Shown: positions 1 through 9,446, numbered from the stretch's first letter. The stretch: DNA of 64,000 nt from Candidatus Binatota bacterium (GCA_012960245.1 DUBO01000036.1:1-64000); one strand, 5' to 3'. Program-made: numbers and translations. Notes: generated by a model from the letters alone, not told the origin.

Positions 1-370
<370 letters not shown>

Positions 371-544
371 CTTTTTTTGTTGATCAGCCGCTGTAACGAG
401 CAGTAAGCTCGCTTGATATAAAATGCGCTTTGTCGCGCTGTCTGTGTCGCGGATTGTCTCCGCGCCGGTCGTCTGATGACGACCCTGTCTCCAGGGATTC
501 ACCTCCCGAGGGACTTGGTCTTTGAGGAAACCGGCGCGGTAGTT

Positions 545-660
545 TTCCGGTGGCTATAGCGGAGGGGTCTCACCCGTTTCCATCCCGAACACGGAAGTTA
601 AGCCCTCCTGCGCCGATGGTACTGCACTGCGCGTGTGGGAGAGTAGGACGCTGCCGGAAT
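545..660 (+). rRNA. rrf: 5S rRNA
   Basis: This ~116-base gene has the canonical 5S internal sequence (CCCGTTTCCATCCCGAACACGG, split here as CCATCCCGAACACGG near 580-594, and GGGAGAGTAGGACGCTGCC near its end). Its two ends pair: TTCCGG at 545-550 with CCGGAA at 654-659. It lies downstream of the 23S gene and directly upstream of an intrinsic terminator, so it closes an rRNA operon. Confidence 0.97.
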
Positions 661-667
661 TTACTTG

Positions 668-704
668 AGGCCCGGGTGTCATCTTCGACGCCCGGGCCTT
701 TTTG
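668..704 (+). terminator. Intrinsic terminator of the rRNA operon
   Basis: A 13-base-pair stem (668-680 with 687-699, one G-T pair) encloses a six-base loop. It is followed by a run of T from 699 to 703. It sits 8 bases after the 5S gene and is a textbook rho-independent terminator. Confidence 0.93.
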
Positions 705-790
705 CGTCTAGCATTTCATTCCCGGCCACTTTAATTCTCTTGATGCCCACCCATTCGGGGGGGTATTGGGCGCGGTAAGTGAGTTTTCTC

Positions 791-820
791 TTGACGAGAG
801 CATGGCTGAATTTCTATAGT
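791..820 (+). promoter_or_regulatory. Predicted sigma-70-type promoter for the Cys-rich secreted protein
   Basis: TTGACG (791-796) and TATAGT (815-820) are separated by 18 bases and lie about 60 bases upstream of the ATG at 883. The 160 bases between the rRNA terminator and this promoter hold nothing else I can identify. A GGGGAG ribosome binding site lies just before the ATG. Confidence 0.55.
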
Positions 821-882
821 AGCCGGAGCAGTCTGCCTGCGGGCAGTTCGGCCAGGGGCCTGTTGGCCCGGGGAGAAAAGTC

Positions 883-2649
883 ATGCCGTCAATAATTCGA
901 ATAGCTTGTGCCCTTTTGGTCTCGACTTCGGTCATCGCTTTGCCGGTGCAAGCCCAGAACGGCCCTTACGATCTCCCGGACAACTATCTCTGCTACAAGA
1001 GCAAGGTTTCCAAGTTCAACCCCTCGGTGAAAAAAACCGGGCTCACTACAGCCCTCGTCGACCAGTTCGATAACTCTGATTATGGTGTGCTCAAAGAGCG
1101 CGGGCTCTGTCTGCCGGCCAGCGTTGACGGTGTTGCTGCTGAAGACGCGGTTACTCACCTGACCCCTTACCAGGTCAAAACCACCAAGGGCGCGGCCAAG
1201 CATAATAAGCAGACAGGGGTGGTGGTCGTTTCCGAATTCGGAACTGTGACGTTGGACACCAAAAAGGAAGACCGACTGCTGATACCTGCCGCGTTGAATC
1301 CTTCGGGTGGGGCGCTGCCCGCCCCGCTTTTTGGACTGCACGGCGTTGACCACTACAAGTGTTACAAGGCCAAGGAGACCAAGGGTACTCCGAACTTTTC
1401 GCCGGCGGCGGCCGCGGTGTCGGATCAATTCGAGAGCTCACGCAACTTTGGGATGAAAAAAGTGAAGTTGCTGTGCCTGGCCGTGGACAAAGATGGGGCC
1501 GGAGTGAAATCAGCTGACGGCCATTTGCTCTGCCTGCAAGCCAAGCCCGATAAGGGCGAACCCAAGCACACCAAGCGGATCTTTGTTTATACCAATGACT
1601 CGCTGATCGGGCACTTCCAGGATACCAAGAAAGAAGATATTCTCTGCGTGCCAGCCTTGGTTAATCCACCTGCCGAGTTCTGTGGCGACGGCTCCGTAAA
1701 TCAAGCCGAGACTTGCGAGGCCGACGTCGACTGCGTTGGTGCCGGGGAGGTGTGCGTGGCTTGCGCGTGCAGCCAGTGTGGCAATGGCGTAGTCGATATT
1801 GGCGAGACCTGCGAGACAGATGGTGACTGCGCCATCAACGAGGAGTGCTCCGGTTGTAATTGCGCGGCGCGAGCAGCGCTGGGAACGAGGGTTTTTTCGC
1901 TCGGACCCGCTGGTGGTATGTACTCTTCGCTGGCTGGTGGAGCCAAGTTTTCTACCCCGACTGGATCGCTGACGCTTGAGGGCGGGCTTATGGACGGGGT
2001 GGGTGATGTTGCCTTGTCGTTGGCCGCGGGTGCACCGTATTTTTCCACGGTCTACGTACAACCCATCGATGAGACTCTTTGCACCGAGTACAGTTCCTGT
2101 TCCGGGACGCTCCACTGCGGTGGTGGTGTAAACGTCGATATCATAGTTGGACTCGATAGCCTCGCTCCCGCCGCAGGTGCTTGTGTGCAGGACGGCAGCG
2201 GCAACTGCCCTGGTGGTCCGGGCGACGTGTGTTGCAGTAACGCGTGTGAAGGCGTTGGTGTTGGCAGCGGAAACAGCGAGGTGGTCACAACCGGAGTCAA
2301 CGTCAGCGACAGTGGCGTGGGAGCCGCTTTGCTCAGCTGCACTGCCAGGGTGACTACCGTGGCCGGCGACGGTGTAGATTGCTCGGCCGCCGACTACTCA
2401 AGTGAGGCGATCACCACACAGGTGTTTACCACTGGGGCAGCGACCACCCAGATAACCAACCACTGCGCCGGAACCGCAGCGCCGGCGGATTCAGTACCCG
2501 AATTTGCGAAACCGGGTGAGGTTTTCGATTGCTCAAACTTTAATCTCGAGGACCACGTAGGGGCGCTTGCCACGGTCCAGACAGCCGAGGAGCCCTCGGG
2601 AATTATAACGGGAGATGGGGCCCAGGCCATAGTTCTTGATGACGACTGA
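883..2649 (+). CDS. Secreted cysteine-rich repeat protein with an internal duplication
   Basis: I do not recognise a named function. An N-terminal signal peptide ends near residue 25 (hydrophobic run, then PVQAQ). Two ~110-residue copies of one module follow (about 33-135 and 156-265); each begins with a Y-x-CYK-x-K motif and ends with DTKKED-x-L and PA-x-x-NP. Next come two Cys-rich repeats starting CGDG and CGNG (about 267-330), of the kind called myxococcus cysteine-rich repeats. The last ~250 residues look beta-rich and contain several Cys pairs. The ATG has a GGGGAG ribosome binding site. It is probably extracytoplasmic, possibly an adhesin or surface protein, but that is a guess. It is transcribed alone from its own promoter. 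Confidence 0.85.
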   Translation: MPSIIRIACALLVSTSVIALPVQAQNGPYDLPDNYLCYKSKVSKFNPSVKKTGLTTALVDQFDNSDYGVLKERGLCLPASVDGVAAEDAVTHLTPYQVKTTKGAAKHNKQTGVVVVSEFGTVTLDTKKEDRLLIPAALNPSGGALPAPLFGLHGVDHYKCYKAKETKGTPNFSPAAAAVSDQFESSRNFGMKKVKLLCLAVDKDGAGVKSADGHLLCLQAKPDKGEPKHTKRIFVYTNDSLIGHFQDTKKEDILCVPALVNPPAEFCGDGSVNQAETCEADVDCVGAGEVCVACACSQCGNGVVDIGETCETDGDCAINEECSGCNCAARAALGTRVFSLGPAGGMYSSLAGGAKFSTPTGSLTLEGGLMDGVGDVALSLAAGAPYFSTVYVQPIDETLCTEYSSCSGTLHCGGGVNVDIIVGLDSLAPAAGACVQDGSGNCPGGPGDVCCSNACEGVGVGSGNSEVVTTGVNVSDSGVGAALLSCTARVTTVAGDGVDCSAADYSSEAITTQVFTTGAATTQITNHCAGTAAPADSVPEFAKPGEVFDCSNFNLEDHVGALATVQTAEEPSGIITGDGAQAIVLDDD

Positions 2650-2714
2650 GTTTCGGGGGCCGGACCTGACTTGTTGAGTCGGCCTGCGGCAGCTACCATG
2701 CCTGGATTGATGGT

Positions 2715-5021
2715 GTGGACGTGGCCGCGGAGAAAAAGGTTAAATGGAAGGACGCGCTTGCGGGGCGGCTCGACGCGGCCCTTGCCGACGAGATAGACGC
2801 GTTTGAGACCCAGCTTGAGCTGCGCCGGCAGGACAAGGTGGACGAGAAAGTCTTCGCCGAAACCCGCTTGCGTCGCGGCGTCTACGGCCAGCGCTATGAT
2901 AACGGACAACGCCATGACGGTGTGGCGGTTCGTGCCATCGAGTTTCCGTCGGCTTCCCTGACCAAGGGCCCCGACACCGCCTGGGATGCCCCAGGGATGC
3001 AGCGCATCAAGATTCCTTTCGGTGGAGTGACCCCCGAACAGCTCGAAGTGCTCGCCGATCTCGCCGAGGAATACTCGGATGGTATTCTGCACGTTACTAC
3101 GCGGCAGGATTTTCAGCTTCATTTTATTCACATAGAAGACACACCGGACCTGATGCGCAGGCTGGGTGCCGTCGGCATCACCAGCAGGGAAGCCTGCGGT
3201 AACACGGTGAGGAACATCACTGCCTGTCCCATTGCCGGCGTGTGCAGTGACGAGACCTTTGACGTTACTCCATACTCGTTGGCCATGGCCGATTTCCTCC
3301 TCGGTCACCCCGACGCCCAGGATTTTGGTCGTAAGTTCAAGGTCGCTTTCTCGGGATGCGCAGGCAAGGCCTGCGGCCTGGTTAACATGCATGACCTTGG
3401 CTTCATCGCCAGGGAACGGAGCGACGAGAATGGAACCCGACGTGGGTTTGAAGCGTGGGTCGGGGGTGGCCTCGGCACGATTCCCTACGACGCCAAGCTG
3501 TTCGAAGAGTTCGTTCCCGTCGAAGAGATTCTGCCGCTGTCGCAAGCCATCGTCAGGGTCTTTGCGCGGCTGGGCGAAAAACGTAACCGCGCCAGGGCTC
3601 GCATCAAGTTTCTAATAGCCAGGATTGGCCTCGAGGAGTTCAAGCGGCTCGTAGAAGAGGAGCGCGCTGTTCTTCGCGAGGATGAAAGCTGGTCCAACTG
3701 GGTAGATGGGGCGACCGCGGAGTTCGAAGCCGAGCCAGCTGGGCCCCGCGGCGAAGTCGGGGCGGTGACGGATGTCGGGGCCGTGACGGATGTCGGCGCG
3801 GAGTACGGACGCTGGGCGAGAGACAACGTGCAGGGCCAACGCCAGCACGGCTACAGCGTGGTGACCGTCATGCTGCCGCTGGGCGATATGACTTCGCGGC
3901 AGGCCCGCCAGCTGGCCGATCTCGGTAGCGAGTACGCGAATGGTCGATTGAGAACAACCGTGGAGCAGAACGTTGTCCTGCGCTGGGTACGAGATGACGA
4001 GCTGCCGGCCCTGTACCTCGGGCTGGTGGCGGCTGGCCTGGCGACAGCCGGGGCTGGGACCATAAGCGATATTACCGTTTGCCCGGGCACGGATACCTGC
4101 AAGCTGGGAATCGCTTCTTCTAGAGGCTTGACAGCTGAACTTTCACGGCGACTTCGCGAAGCCGATGACAAGCTCGACGAGTCGATCCGGGGCTTGCACA
4201 TAAAGGTCAGTGGCTGTTTCAACTCCTGCGGACAACACCACGTTGCCGATATCGGTTTCTACGGTGTCAGTCGCAAGGTGGCCGGTACCACGGTACCTCA
4301 CTTTCAGGTCGTACTGGGCGGCCAGTGGGAATCCAACGGGGGTTCTTACGGCCTCGCCGTCGGCGCCGTTCCTTCGCGGGCCATTCCCTTGGTGGTCGAG
4401 CGCTTGTCGGACGCCTATCTGGCCGAGCGGGACGGTGCCCGGACTTTCAACGAGTTCATAGAAAGCATCGGCAAGAAGAAGGCCCGCGGCTTGTTGGAAG
4501 ACCTCATGCCCGTACCTGCTTACGAGGACGGGCCGGAATTTTACTCGGACTGGGGCGATCCCCGGGAGTTTACGATGTCGGACCTGGGAGTCGGCGAGTG
4601 CGCCGGTGAGGTGGTCGCCCAGACTGATTTTGATCTCGCCGAGGCTGAGCGCCAGGTCTTTGATGCCCAGGTGTTGCTCGACGATAAGGACTTTGATGGC
4701 GCAGACCAGACGGCGCTGCGATCGATGCTCGAAGCCGCCAAGGGCCTCGTGCGTCTCGAGAACCCGGACCCGGGACAGGATCCCGACTCGATAGTGAGCG
4801 AGTTCCGTAGCAGGTTCTACGATACCGAGCTTTTCTTTGATCGGTTTGCTGGCGGCAAGTTCGCTCAGTATCTCTTTCACCGTTACGAGCAGGGCAGTGG
4901 TGATTCAACCGGCGAGCAAGCGCGTCGCGTGGTGGAAGAGGCCCGACTGTTTATCGAGGCTGCGCATGCCTGCCACGGTCGCATGCTCGAAAAGAAGGCG
5001 GCCGAAAGCCAGGCCAGCTGA
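2715..5021 (+). CDS. Nitrite/sulfite reductase, siroheme and [4Fe-4S] type, with C-terminal extension
   Basis: This enzyme should carry out the six-electron reduction of nitrite or sulfite in the cytoplasm. The protein has the usual two half-domains. The C-terminal half carries the cluster/siroheme cysteines in CPGTDTC (C456, C462) and SGCFNSC (C501, C505). The N-terminal half has a parallel set, CPIAGVC (C171, C177) and SGCAGKAC (C215, C220). The GTG at 2715 gives 768 residues, longer than the usual ~500-600. The last ~150 residues form a helical domain, reminiscent of HEPN-like folds, that I cannot name. The linker between the halves holds a tandem 18-base duplication. Nitrite versus sulfite cannot be settled from sequence. 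The 193-residue gene downstream follows after 11 bases. Confidence 0.88.
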   Translation: MDVAAEKKVKWKDALAGRLDAALADEIDAFETQLELRRQDKVDEKVFAETRLRRGVYGQRYDNGQRHDGVAVRAIEFPSASLTKGPDTAWDAPGMQRIKIPFGGVTPEQLEVLADLAEEYSDGILHVTTRQDFQLHFIHIEDTPDLMRRLGAVGITSREACGNTVRNITACPIAGVCSDETFDVTPYSLAMADFLLGHPDAQDFGRKFKVAFSGCAGKACGLVNMHDLGFIARERSDENGTRRGFEAWVGGGLGTIPYDAKLFEEFVPVEEILPLSQAIVRVFARLGEKRNRARARIKFLIARIGLEEFKRLVEEERAVLREDESWSNWVDGATAEFEAEPAGPRGEVGAVTDVGAVTDVGAEYGRWARDNVQGQRQHGYSVVTVMLPLGDMTSRQARQLADLGSEYANGRLRTTVEQNVVLRWVRDDELPALYLGLVAAGLATAGAGTISDITVCPGTDTCKLGIASSRGLTAELSRRLREADDKLDESIRGLHIKVSGCFNSCGQHHVADIGFYGVSRKVAGTTVPHFQVVLGGQWESNGGSYGLAVGAVPSRAIPLVVERLSDAYLAERDGARTFNEFIESIGKKKARGLLEDLMPVPAYEDGPEFYSDWGDPREFTMSDLGVGECAGEVVAQTDFDLAEAERQVFDAQVLLDDKDFDGADQTALRSMLEAAKGLVRLENPDPGQDPDSIVSEFRSRFYDTELFFDRFAGGKFAQYLFHRYEQGSGDSTGEQARRVVEEARLFIEAAHACHGRMLEKKAAESQAS
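3756..3791 (+). repeat. Tandem 18-base duplication in the reductase linker
   Basis: Two copies of an 18-base unit (3756-3773 and 3774-3791), differing at one base, encode a repeated VGAVTD segment between the two half-domains of the nitrite/sulfite reductase. It keeps the reading frame and probably only lengthens a flexible linker. Confidence 0.8.
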
Positions 5022-5032
5022 GCTATTTCGAC

Positions 5033-5614
5033 ATGCAGTCCCTCCAGAAAATCGCGATAAAGCTACACGCTCGTGCCGGGACCGAGTTTGCGCCGGCTGA
5101 GCTGATTCCGCTGCTGCACGGCTGGATCCAGAAACGAAGCGTCGAGGGTACTCTCATCGACGTCGCCGACTATTCGCACGTACCCGACGGTCCCGGCCTG
5201 ATGCTGATCGCCCACGAGGGAGTATATTCCTTTGAGGCCGGTAGTGGAGCCCCCGGGCTGGTTTACTCCAACAGCAGGGGATTGGAGGAGGGCGTCCTCG
5301 GCTCGCGCATCAAGGGCATCATGCGACTGGCGCTGGCGGCCTGCGAGCAGTACGGGCAGGACGCCGAGGCGTCTGACGGGGGAGTGTTTCCCGGCTCGTC
5401 TTGGGAGCTGATAGCCAACGATCGCTTGCTCGCCCCTGCGACCGACGCGACCTACGACGAACTCGAGCCTGTTTTGAGCAAGGTTTGCAAAGAGTTGTAC
5501 GGTGAGACGAAGTTTCGCTTTGCGCGACTGGGGGGCGGCCGTGAGCGTGCCGCCTTGCGCGTGGATGTGGACGAGCCCTTTTCACCCTCCCAGTTGCTTG
5601 CGAGACTTGCTTAA
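5033..5614 (+). CDS. Conserved hypothetical protein next to the nitrite/sulfite reductase
   Basis: This 193-residue soluble protein has no signal peptide or membrane segment and no motif I recognise. It begins 11 bases after the reductase stop codon, so the two are very likely co-transcribed. Its coding character looks real because it fills the gap exactly and has ordinary codon use. It may serve electron transfer, cofactor loading or regulation of the reductase, but no cysteine or nucleotide-binding pattern supports a specific role. Confidence 0.72.
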   Translation: MQSLQKIAIKLHARAGTEFAPAELIPLLHGWIQKRSVEGTLIDVADYSHVPDGPGLMLIAHEGVYSFEAGSGAPGLVYSNSRGLEEGVLGSRIKGIMRLALAACEQYGQDAEASDGGVFPGSSWELIANDRLLAPATDATYDELEPVLSKVCKELYGETKFRFARLGGGRERAALRVDVDEPFSPSQLLARLA

Positions 5615-5710
5615 ACTTAACCCGGCCCTTGTCTGGGCTCTTGAAGGCAGCGACAATGCGGCAGGCGTGCGATTCGATACGCCCAGGGGTTCCTGGCTGG
5701 TCCTTGAAGC

Positions 5711-6886
5711 ATGAAGATAACACTGGATGAAAAACAGTCGGCCTTGCGCGAAGAACTCAGGGAGTACTTTGCACGCCTGGTTGACGATGAGCTCATCGAC
5801 GAGATCTCGGTCGGCGAGGGCGGTGGCCCCCTCTACCGTAAGGCTCTCGAGCAAATGGGGTCTGATGGTTGGATCGGCATCGGTTGGCCCAGGGAGTACG
5901 GTGGCCAGGAGCGATCCCCACTCGACCAGTTCCTGTTCGCCGATGAATGCCAGAGAGCCGGGTTTCCGTTGCCGTTTCTTACTATCAATTCTGTCGGTCC
6001 TACCATCATGGAGTACGGTACCGAGAGTCAGAAAAAGGACTACCTCCCTCGCATTACAGCGGGTAAGATCCACTTCGCAATCGGCTATTCGGAGGCCGAC
6101 GCGGGCACCGACCTCGCCTCGCTTAAAACAAGTGCAGTGCGCGATGGTGACGAGTGGGTAATCAACGGGCAGAAAATGTGGACCAGCCTCGCCGATTATT
6201 CGGAGTACGTGTGGCTGGCTGCCCGAACAGACCCTGACGCCGAAAAGCACGCCGGCATTTCTATCTTCATCGTGGACGTACGCTCGCCGGGTTTCAGCAT
6301 TACCCCCATCGAGACCATAGGGAAGATCAAGACCAACGTGACTTACTATGACAACGTCAGGGTTCCAGCCGACGCGCTCGTGGGCGAGCCGGGTATGGGT
6401 TGGACCCTCATCGTCAACCAGCTTAACCACGAGAGAGTGTCGCTGTTTACCTCTGGAACCCCGGAGCGGATCTACCTTGAGACTCTGGAGTGGGCCAGGT
6501 CTACTCGGCGGCCTTCGGGTGGGCGGGTGGTTGATGTCCCCTGGGTCCAATCGACCCTGGCACGGGTGAAGTGTCGCGTTGATGTACTGAAACTTTTCAA
6601 CTGGAGACAGGCCTGGAACATGGGGCAGGGCACTTTTCGTTTCGACGAGGCGTCGACGGTAAAGGTTTACGGTAGTGAATCTTATATCCAGATTTACAGG
6701 GATCTCCTGCAGGTGACCGGCTTAACCGGCAGCTTGCCGGCGGGTAGCCCCGGCTTTATTCTTCGGGGGCGACTCGAGCGTATGTACCGAGCCATGCTCA
6801 TCCTGACCTTCGGGGGGGGCACCAACGAAGTGCAGCGGGACATCATAGCCATGGCGGGGCTGGGCATGCCGCGTAGCTTGCGCTGA
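5711..6886 (+). CDS. Acyl-CoA dehydrogenase family protein, first of a pair
   Basis: This 391-residue FAD enzyme should oxidise an acyl-CoA thioester to the 2,3-enoyl-CoA. The ACAD fold is shown by a GYSEADAGTDLASL segment (about 115-130), a WxSLADYSEYVW-like region after GQKMWTS, and FGGGTNEVQRD near the C terminus. The glutamate of the YEGT motif found in many short-chain ACADs is replaced by glycine here. A glutamate in NHERVSL may be the alternative catalytic base. A second ACAD begins 10 bases downstream. Adjacent unequal pairs of this kind often form hetero-oligomers in steroid or branched-acid degradation. The substrate cannot be predicted. Confidence 0.92.
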   Translation: MKITLDEKQSALREELREYFARLVDDELIDEISVGEGGGPLYRKALEQMGSDGWIGIGWPREYGGQERSPLDQFLFADECQRAGFPLPFLTINSVGPTIMEYGTESQKKDYLPRITAGKIHFAIGYSEADAGTDLASLKTSAVRDGDEWVINGQKMWTSLADYSEYVWLAARTDPDAEKHAGISIFIVDVRSPGFSITPIETIGKIKTNVTYYDNVRVPADALVGEPGMGWTLIVNQLNHERVSLFTSGTPERIYLETLEWARSTRRPSGGRVVDVPWVQSTLARVKCRVDVLKLFNWRQAWNMGQGTFRFDEASTVKVYGSESYIQIYRDLLQVTGLTGSLPAGSPGFILRGRLERMYRAMLILTFGGGTNEVQRDIIAMAGLGMPRSLR

Positions 6887-6896
6887 GAAGAACGCA

Positions 6897-8009
6897 GTGG
6901 ATTTTTCGCTAACAGAAGAACAACAGGCTGTCGAAAAGCTGGCGGAGGAGATATTTACCGATTTCTGCGAGCCCGAGAAGCTCAAGTTGCTCGAACAGCA
7001 GCGGTGTTGGTTTGACCAGGCTCTCTGGTCGGCACTGGCCGATGCCGGGCTGCTGGGCCTGGCTATCCCCGAAAAATACGGTGGCCAGGGCCTGGGAATA
7101 ATCGAAACCTGCGTGCTCCTGGAACGGCAGGGCTGGGCAGTGGCGCCAGTGCCCTTGCTCGACACCCTGGCATCGGGTGTCTTGACGCTGCTTGCGCACG
7201 CAGAAGAGGACGTGCTCGCTGATTTTCTCCCTGCTGTTGCCAAAGGCGAATTGGTGCTGAGCGCAGCCCTGTCGGAAACCTGCAGCGATGACCCCTGCGA
7301 TACAGGGGTTACGGCCATCAAGGATGGTAAAAACTGGAGGCTGGACGGCAACAAGCAGCTGGTAGGCGCCGGTCAGCACGCCGCGCGAATCCTGGTACCG
7401 GCCCGCGTTGACGGCCAGGGACTGGGCTTGTTCCTGCTTGACCCGGCCGGTAGCGGAGTGGTCCTGGGCGACCAGGAAGCCACCAGTGGCGAAATTCGCA
7501 GCAGCCTGGATCTCTCTGGTGCCGTGGTCGACAACCGGTCCGCACTCGGCCCTGCGGACGGCAAGGCGGTGGCCGACCTGGTCCGCTTCTCAATGGCGGG
7601 TCTCTGCGCTACCGAGGCGGGGGTGGTCGCGAGGGCAGTTCGTATGACGGCAGATTATACTTCCACACGCGAGCAGTTCGGTAAGCCGGTGGCCTCTTTC
7701 CAGGCCGTGGCACAGAGGGCAGCCGACGCGTTCGTGGACCTCGAGGCCATAAAGCTCGCGACCTGGTACGCTGTGGGTTGCCTGGACCGAGGCGAAGCAG
7801 CCGACGAGGCGCTGGCAGTGGCCAAGTACTGGGCTTCAGAGGGCGGACACAGCGCCGTCTACGCCTGCCAGCACCTGCACGGCGGTACTGGGGTAGACAA
7901 CGACTACCCGTTGCACCGCTACTACCTGTGGTCCAAGCAGATTGAGCTCACACTGGGTGGCGCCGAATTTCACCTGGCCTCGCTCGGAAAGATGCTGGCC
8001 GCGGGCTGA
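6897..8009 (+). CDS. Acyl-CoA dehydrogenase family protein, second of a pair
   Basis: The protein (370 residues, GTG start) opens with the typical ACAD N terminus (MDFSLTEEQQAVEKLAEE) and ends with LHGGTGVDNDYPLHRYYLW, characteristic of the partner subunit in paired ACADs. The 10-base spacing from the preceding ACAD indicates co-transcription. Its length matches the family. Inference: the two subunits form one heteromeric flavoenzyme in which only one may carry full catalytic residues. No other beta-oxidation gene is nearby to indicate the substrate. It ends 11 bases from the convergent sco gene. Confidence 0.9.
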   Translation: MDFSLTEEQQAVEKLAEEIFTDFCEPEKLKLLEQQRCWFDQALWSALADAGLLGLAIPEKYGGQGLGIIETCVLLERQGWAVAPVPLLDTLASGVLTLLAHAEEDVLADFLPAVAKGELVLSAALSETCSDDPCDTGVTAIKDGKNWRLDGNKQLVGAGQHAARILVPARVDGQGLGLFLLDPAGSGVVLGDQEATSGEIRSSLDLSGAVVDNRSALGPADGKAVADLVRFSMAGLCATEAGVVARAVRMTADYTSTREQFGKPVASFQAVAQRAADAFVDLEAIKLATWYAVGCLDRGEAADEALAVAKYWASEGGHSAVYACQHLHGGTGVDNDYPLHRYYLWSKQIELTLGGAEFHLASLGKMLAAG

Positions 8010-8020
8010 CCACCGAACGG

Positions 8021-8653
8021 TCAGTGATTGCGCAACAACAGCGGCACGTCTCCTTTTAAACGCCGCATGGCCGTTTCGTCGGTGGTGTCGTAGATTCCCC
8101 GCAGGCGTGAATCTCCGTCCACGAGAAATACGTGCAGGCTATGGGCGATCGGGCCCAGCAGGTCGACTTCGTCGTCATCGAGGTCGGTGATCTCGGTGGC
8201 TGCCTCCACGAGGAAGGCCTGGCGAATGAACGGGAAGAGGCCACTTTCGTCGGCTGTGAGCAGAGCCCAGCGACCAGTGTCGATGTCGTGGGCCGTTGCA
8301 TAATCGGACAGGACGCCAGGACTGTCGCGCGACGGGTCAACAGTGAAAGAAACAAAACGAAGCTGGTCGTGCTTTTTCCAGCTGTTCATCAACCTTCCCA
8401 GTTGGCCTACGAGACGTGGGCAGGGCCCGGGGCAGGTGGTGTAGAGCAGGCTTGCTAGCCAGACTTTACCCTCGAGCTCCGTGCTGCCATAGACGGCCCC
8501 GGCCTGGTCGGTGAATTCAAAAGCGGGCACCGCATTGATTACCGGAAGCTCGGGGGCGTCGGCGAGCTTGTTGCGGGCGATGAATACCAACAGGCCTAGC
8601 GCTACTAGCGCGATCAGCGTACGGCGAACTACGATAGAAGCACTCGTGGGCAT
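8021..8653 (-). CDS. Sco1/SenC-type copper chaperone for cytochrome oxidase
   Basis: SCO proteins deliver copper to the CuA site of cytochrome c oxidase in the periplasm. The 210-residue protein has one N-terminal membrane anchor (about 9-26), a thioredoxin fold, the copper-binding CPGPCP motif (C74, C78) and a conserved histidine in AHSLHVFLVD (H171 or H174). I chose the ATG at 8653 because it lies just 4 bases after the upstream permease stop; an in-frame start at 8692 would overlap that gene. It is the last gene of the ctaA-ctaB-ABC-permease unit, which fits the role. Confidence 0.92.
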   Translation of the reverse strand: MPTSASIVVRRTLIALVALGLLVFIARNKLADAPELPVINAVPAFEFTDQAGAVYGSTELEGKVWLASLLYTTCPGPCPRLVGQLGRLMNSWKKHDQLRFVSFTVDPSRDSPGVLSDYATAHDIDTGRWALLTADESGLFPFIRQAFLVEAATEITDLDDDEVDLLGPIAHSLHVFLVDGDSRLRGIYDTTDETAMRRLKGDVPLLLRNH

Positions 8654-8657
8654 GGAT

Positions 8658-9446
8658 TTAACTGTCAGGCCCCGCGGGGCGACGGTGGGCAAGGGCAGTA
8701 GCCAACGTTACGCTTCCCAGGGCGAAAAGCCCCAGGGCTGCAGCAGAGACAGGAAGCGAGGGCAGGTTGGCGAGAGCGGGGCTGCCGGGTTCGTAAAGAG
8801 CGTAACGGAAAGTAGCCAGTCCGTAAGTCAGTGGGTTCACGGCCAGCATCGCTGCGAGCCAGGAAGGGAGACCGTTGGCAGGAAAAAAGGCGCCCGAAAG
8901 AAACCACATGGGCATGAGGAAAGCCGTCATGATTGCGTGAAAGCCCTGCGTAGAACTCATGTTCCAGGCAATCGATATTCCAACACCGGTCAACGCAATG
9001 GCTATGAAAGCCAGTACCAGCATGGCGGCGACGACCTGGCCGAGGTCTAATGGGAGGCCTGCCAGGGGCGCCAGCGCCAGCATTATCCCGCCCTGCATGA
9101 GCGCCAGGATCGTAGTACCGACCACCTTACCGGCTACCACGCTGCCTATACCGACCGGGGCTACCAGCACACCTTGGAGAAAACCCTCATTGCGGTCCTC
9201 TATGATCGAGATCGTCGAGAAGATCGACGTGAACAGAAGTACCAGCACTACCGTGCCCGGGTAAAAGTACTCGTTGTAGCCCTGACCAGCCGAGACTCCA
9301 GGGGAAAAGGATGCGCTCAGGCCCGCTCCGAAAATAATCCAGAACAGTACAGGCTGTGCGAGCGCACCGAAGACCCTGTTCTTCTGCCTGACAAAACGAA
9401 CGACTTCGCGCAGCGCGAGGGTGTATACCGCCAACAATCGGTTCAC
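8658..9446 (-). CDS. ABC-2 type transporter permease
   Basis: This 262-residue membrane protein has about six hydrophobic segments and the ABC-2 permease pattern (central hydrophobic GxG-rich region, then a P-x-W-x-L-S-G-A-x-F-P segment). The GTG start at 9446 overlaps the stop codon of the ATPase gene as GTGA, so the two are translationally coupled. The pair sits between ctaB and sco in a cytochrome oxidase assembly cluster, so a role in respiratory maturation is possible. The substrate is unknown. Confidence 0.88.
   Translation of the reverse strand: MNRLLAVYTLALREVVRFVRQKNRVFGALAQPVLFWIIFGAGLSASFSPGVSAGQGYNEYFYPGTVVLVLLFTSIFSTISIIEDRNEGFLQGVLVAPVGIGSVVAGKVVGTTILALMQGGIMLALAPLAGLPLDLGQVVAAMLVLAFIAIALTGVGISIAWNMSSTQGFHAIMTAFLMPMWFLSGAFFPANGLPSWLAAMLAVNPLTYGLATFRYALYEPGSPALANLPSLPVSAAALGLFALGSVTLATALAHRRPAGPDS

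Noticed and set aside
2394-3545. A 383-codon minus-strand frame opposite the siroheme reductase
   Set aside because: It spans two plus-strand genes and the gap between them and has no family pattern.
8511-9446. Plus-strand frames opposite sco and the ABC permease
   Set aside because: The minus-strand genes have clear motifs and overlapping stop/start codons; the plus frames have no motif.
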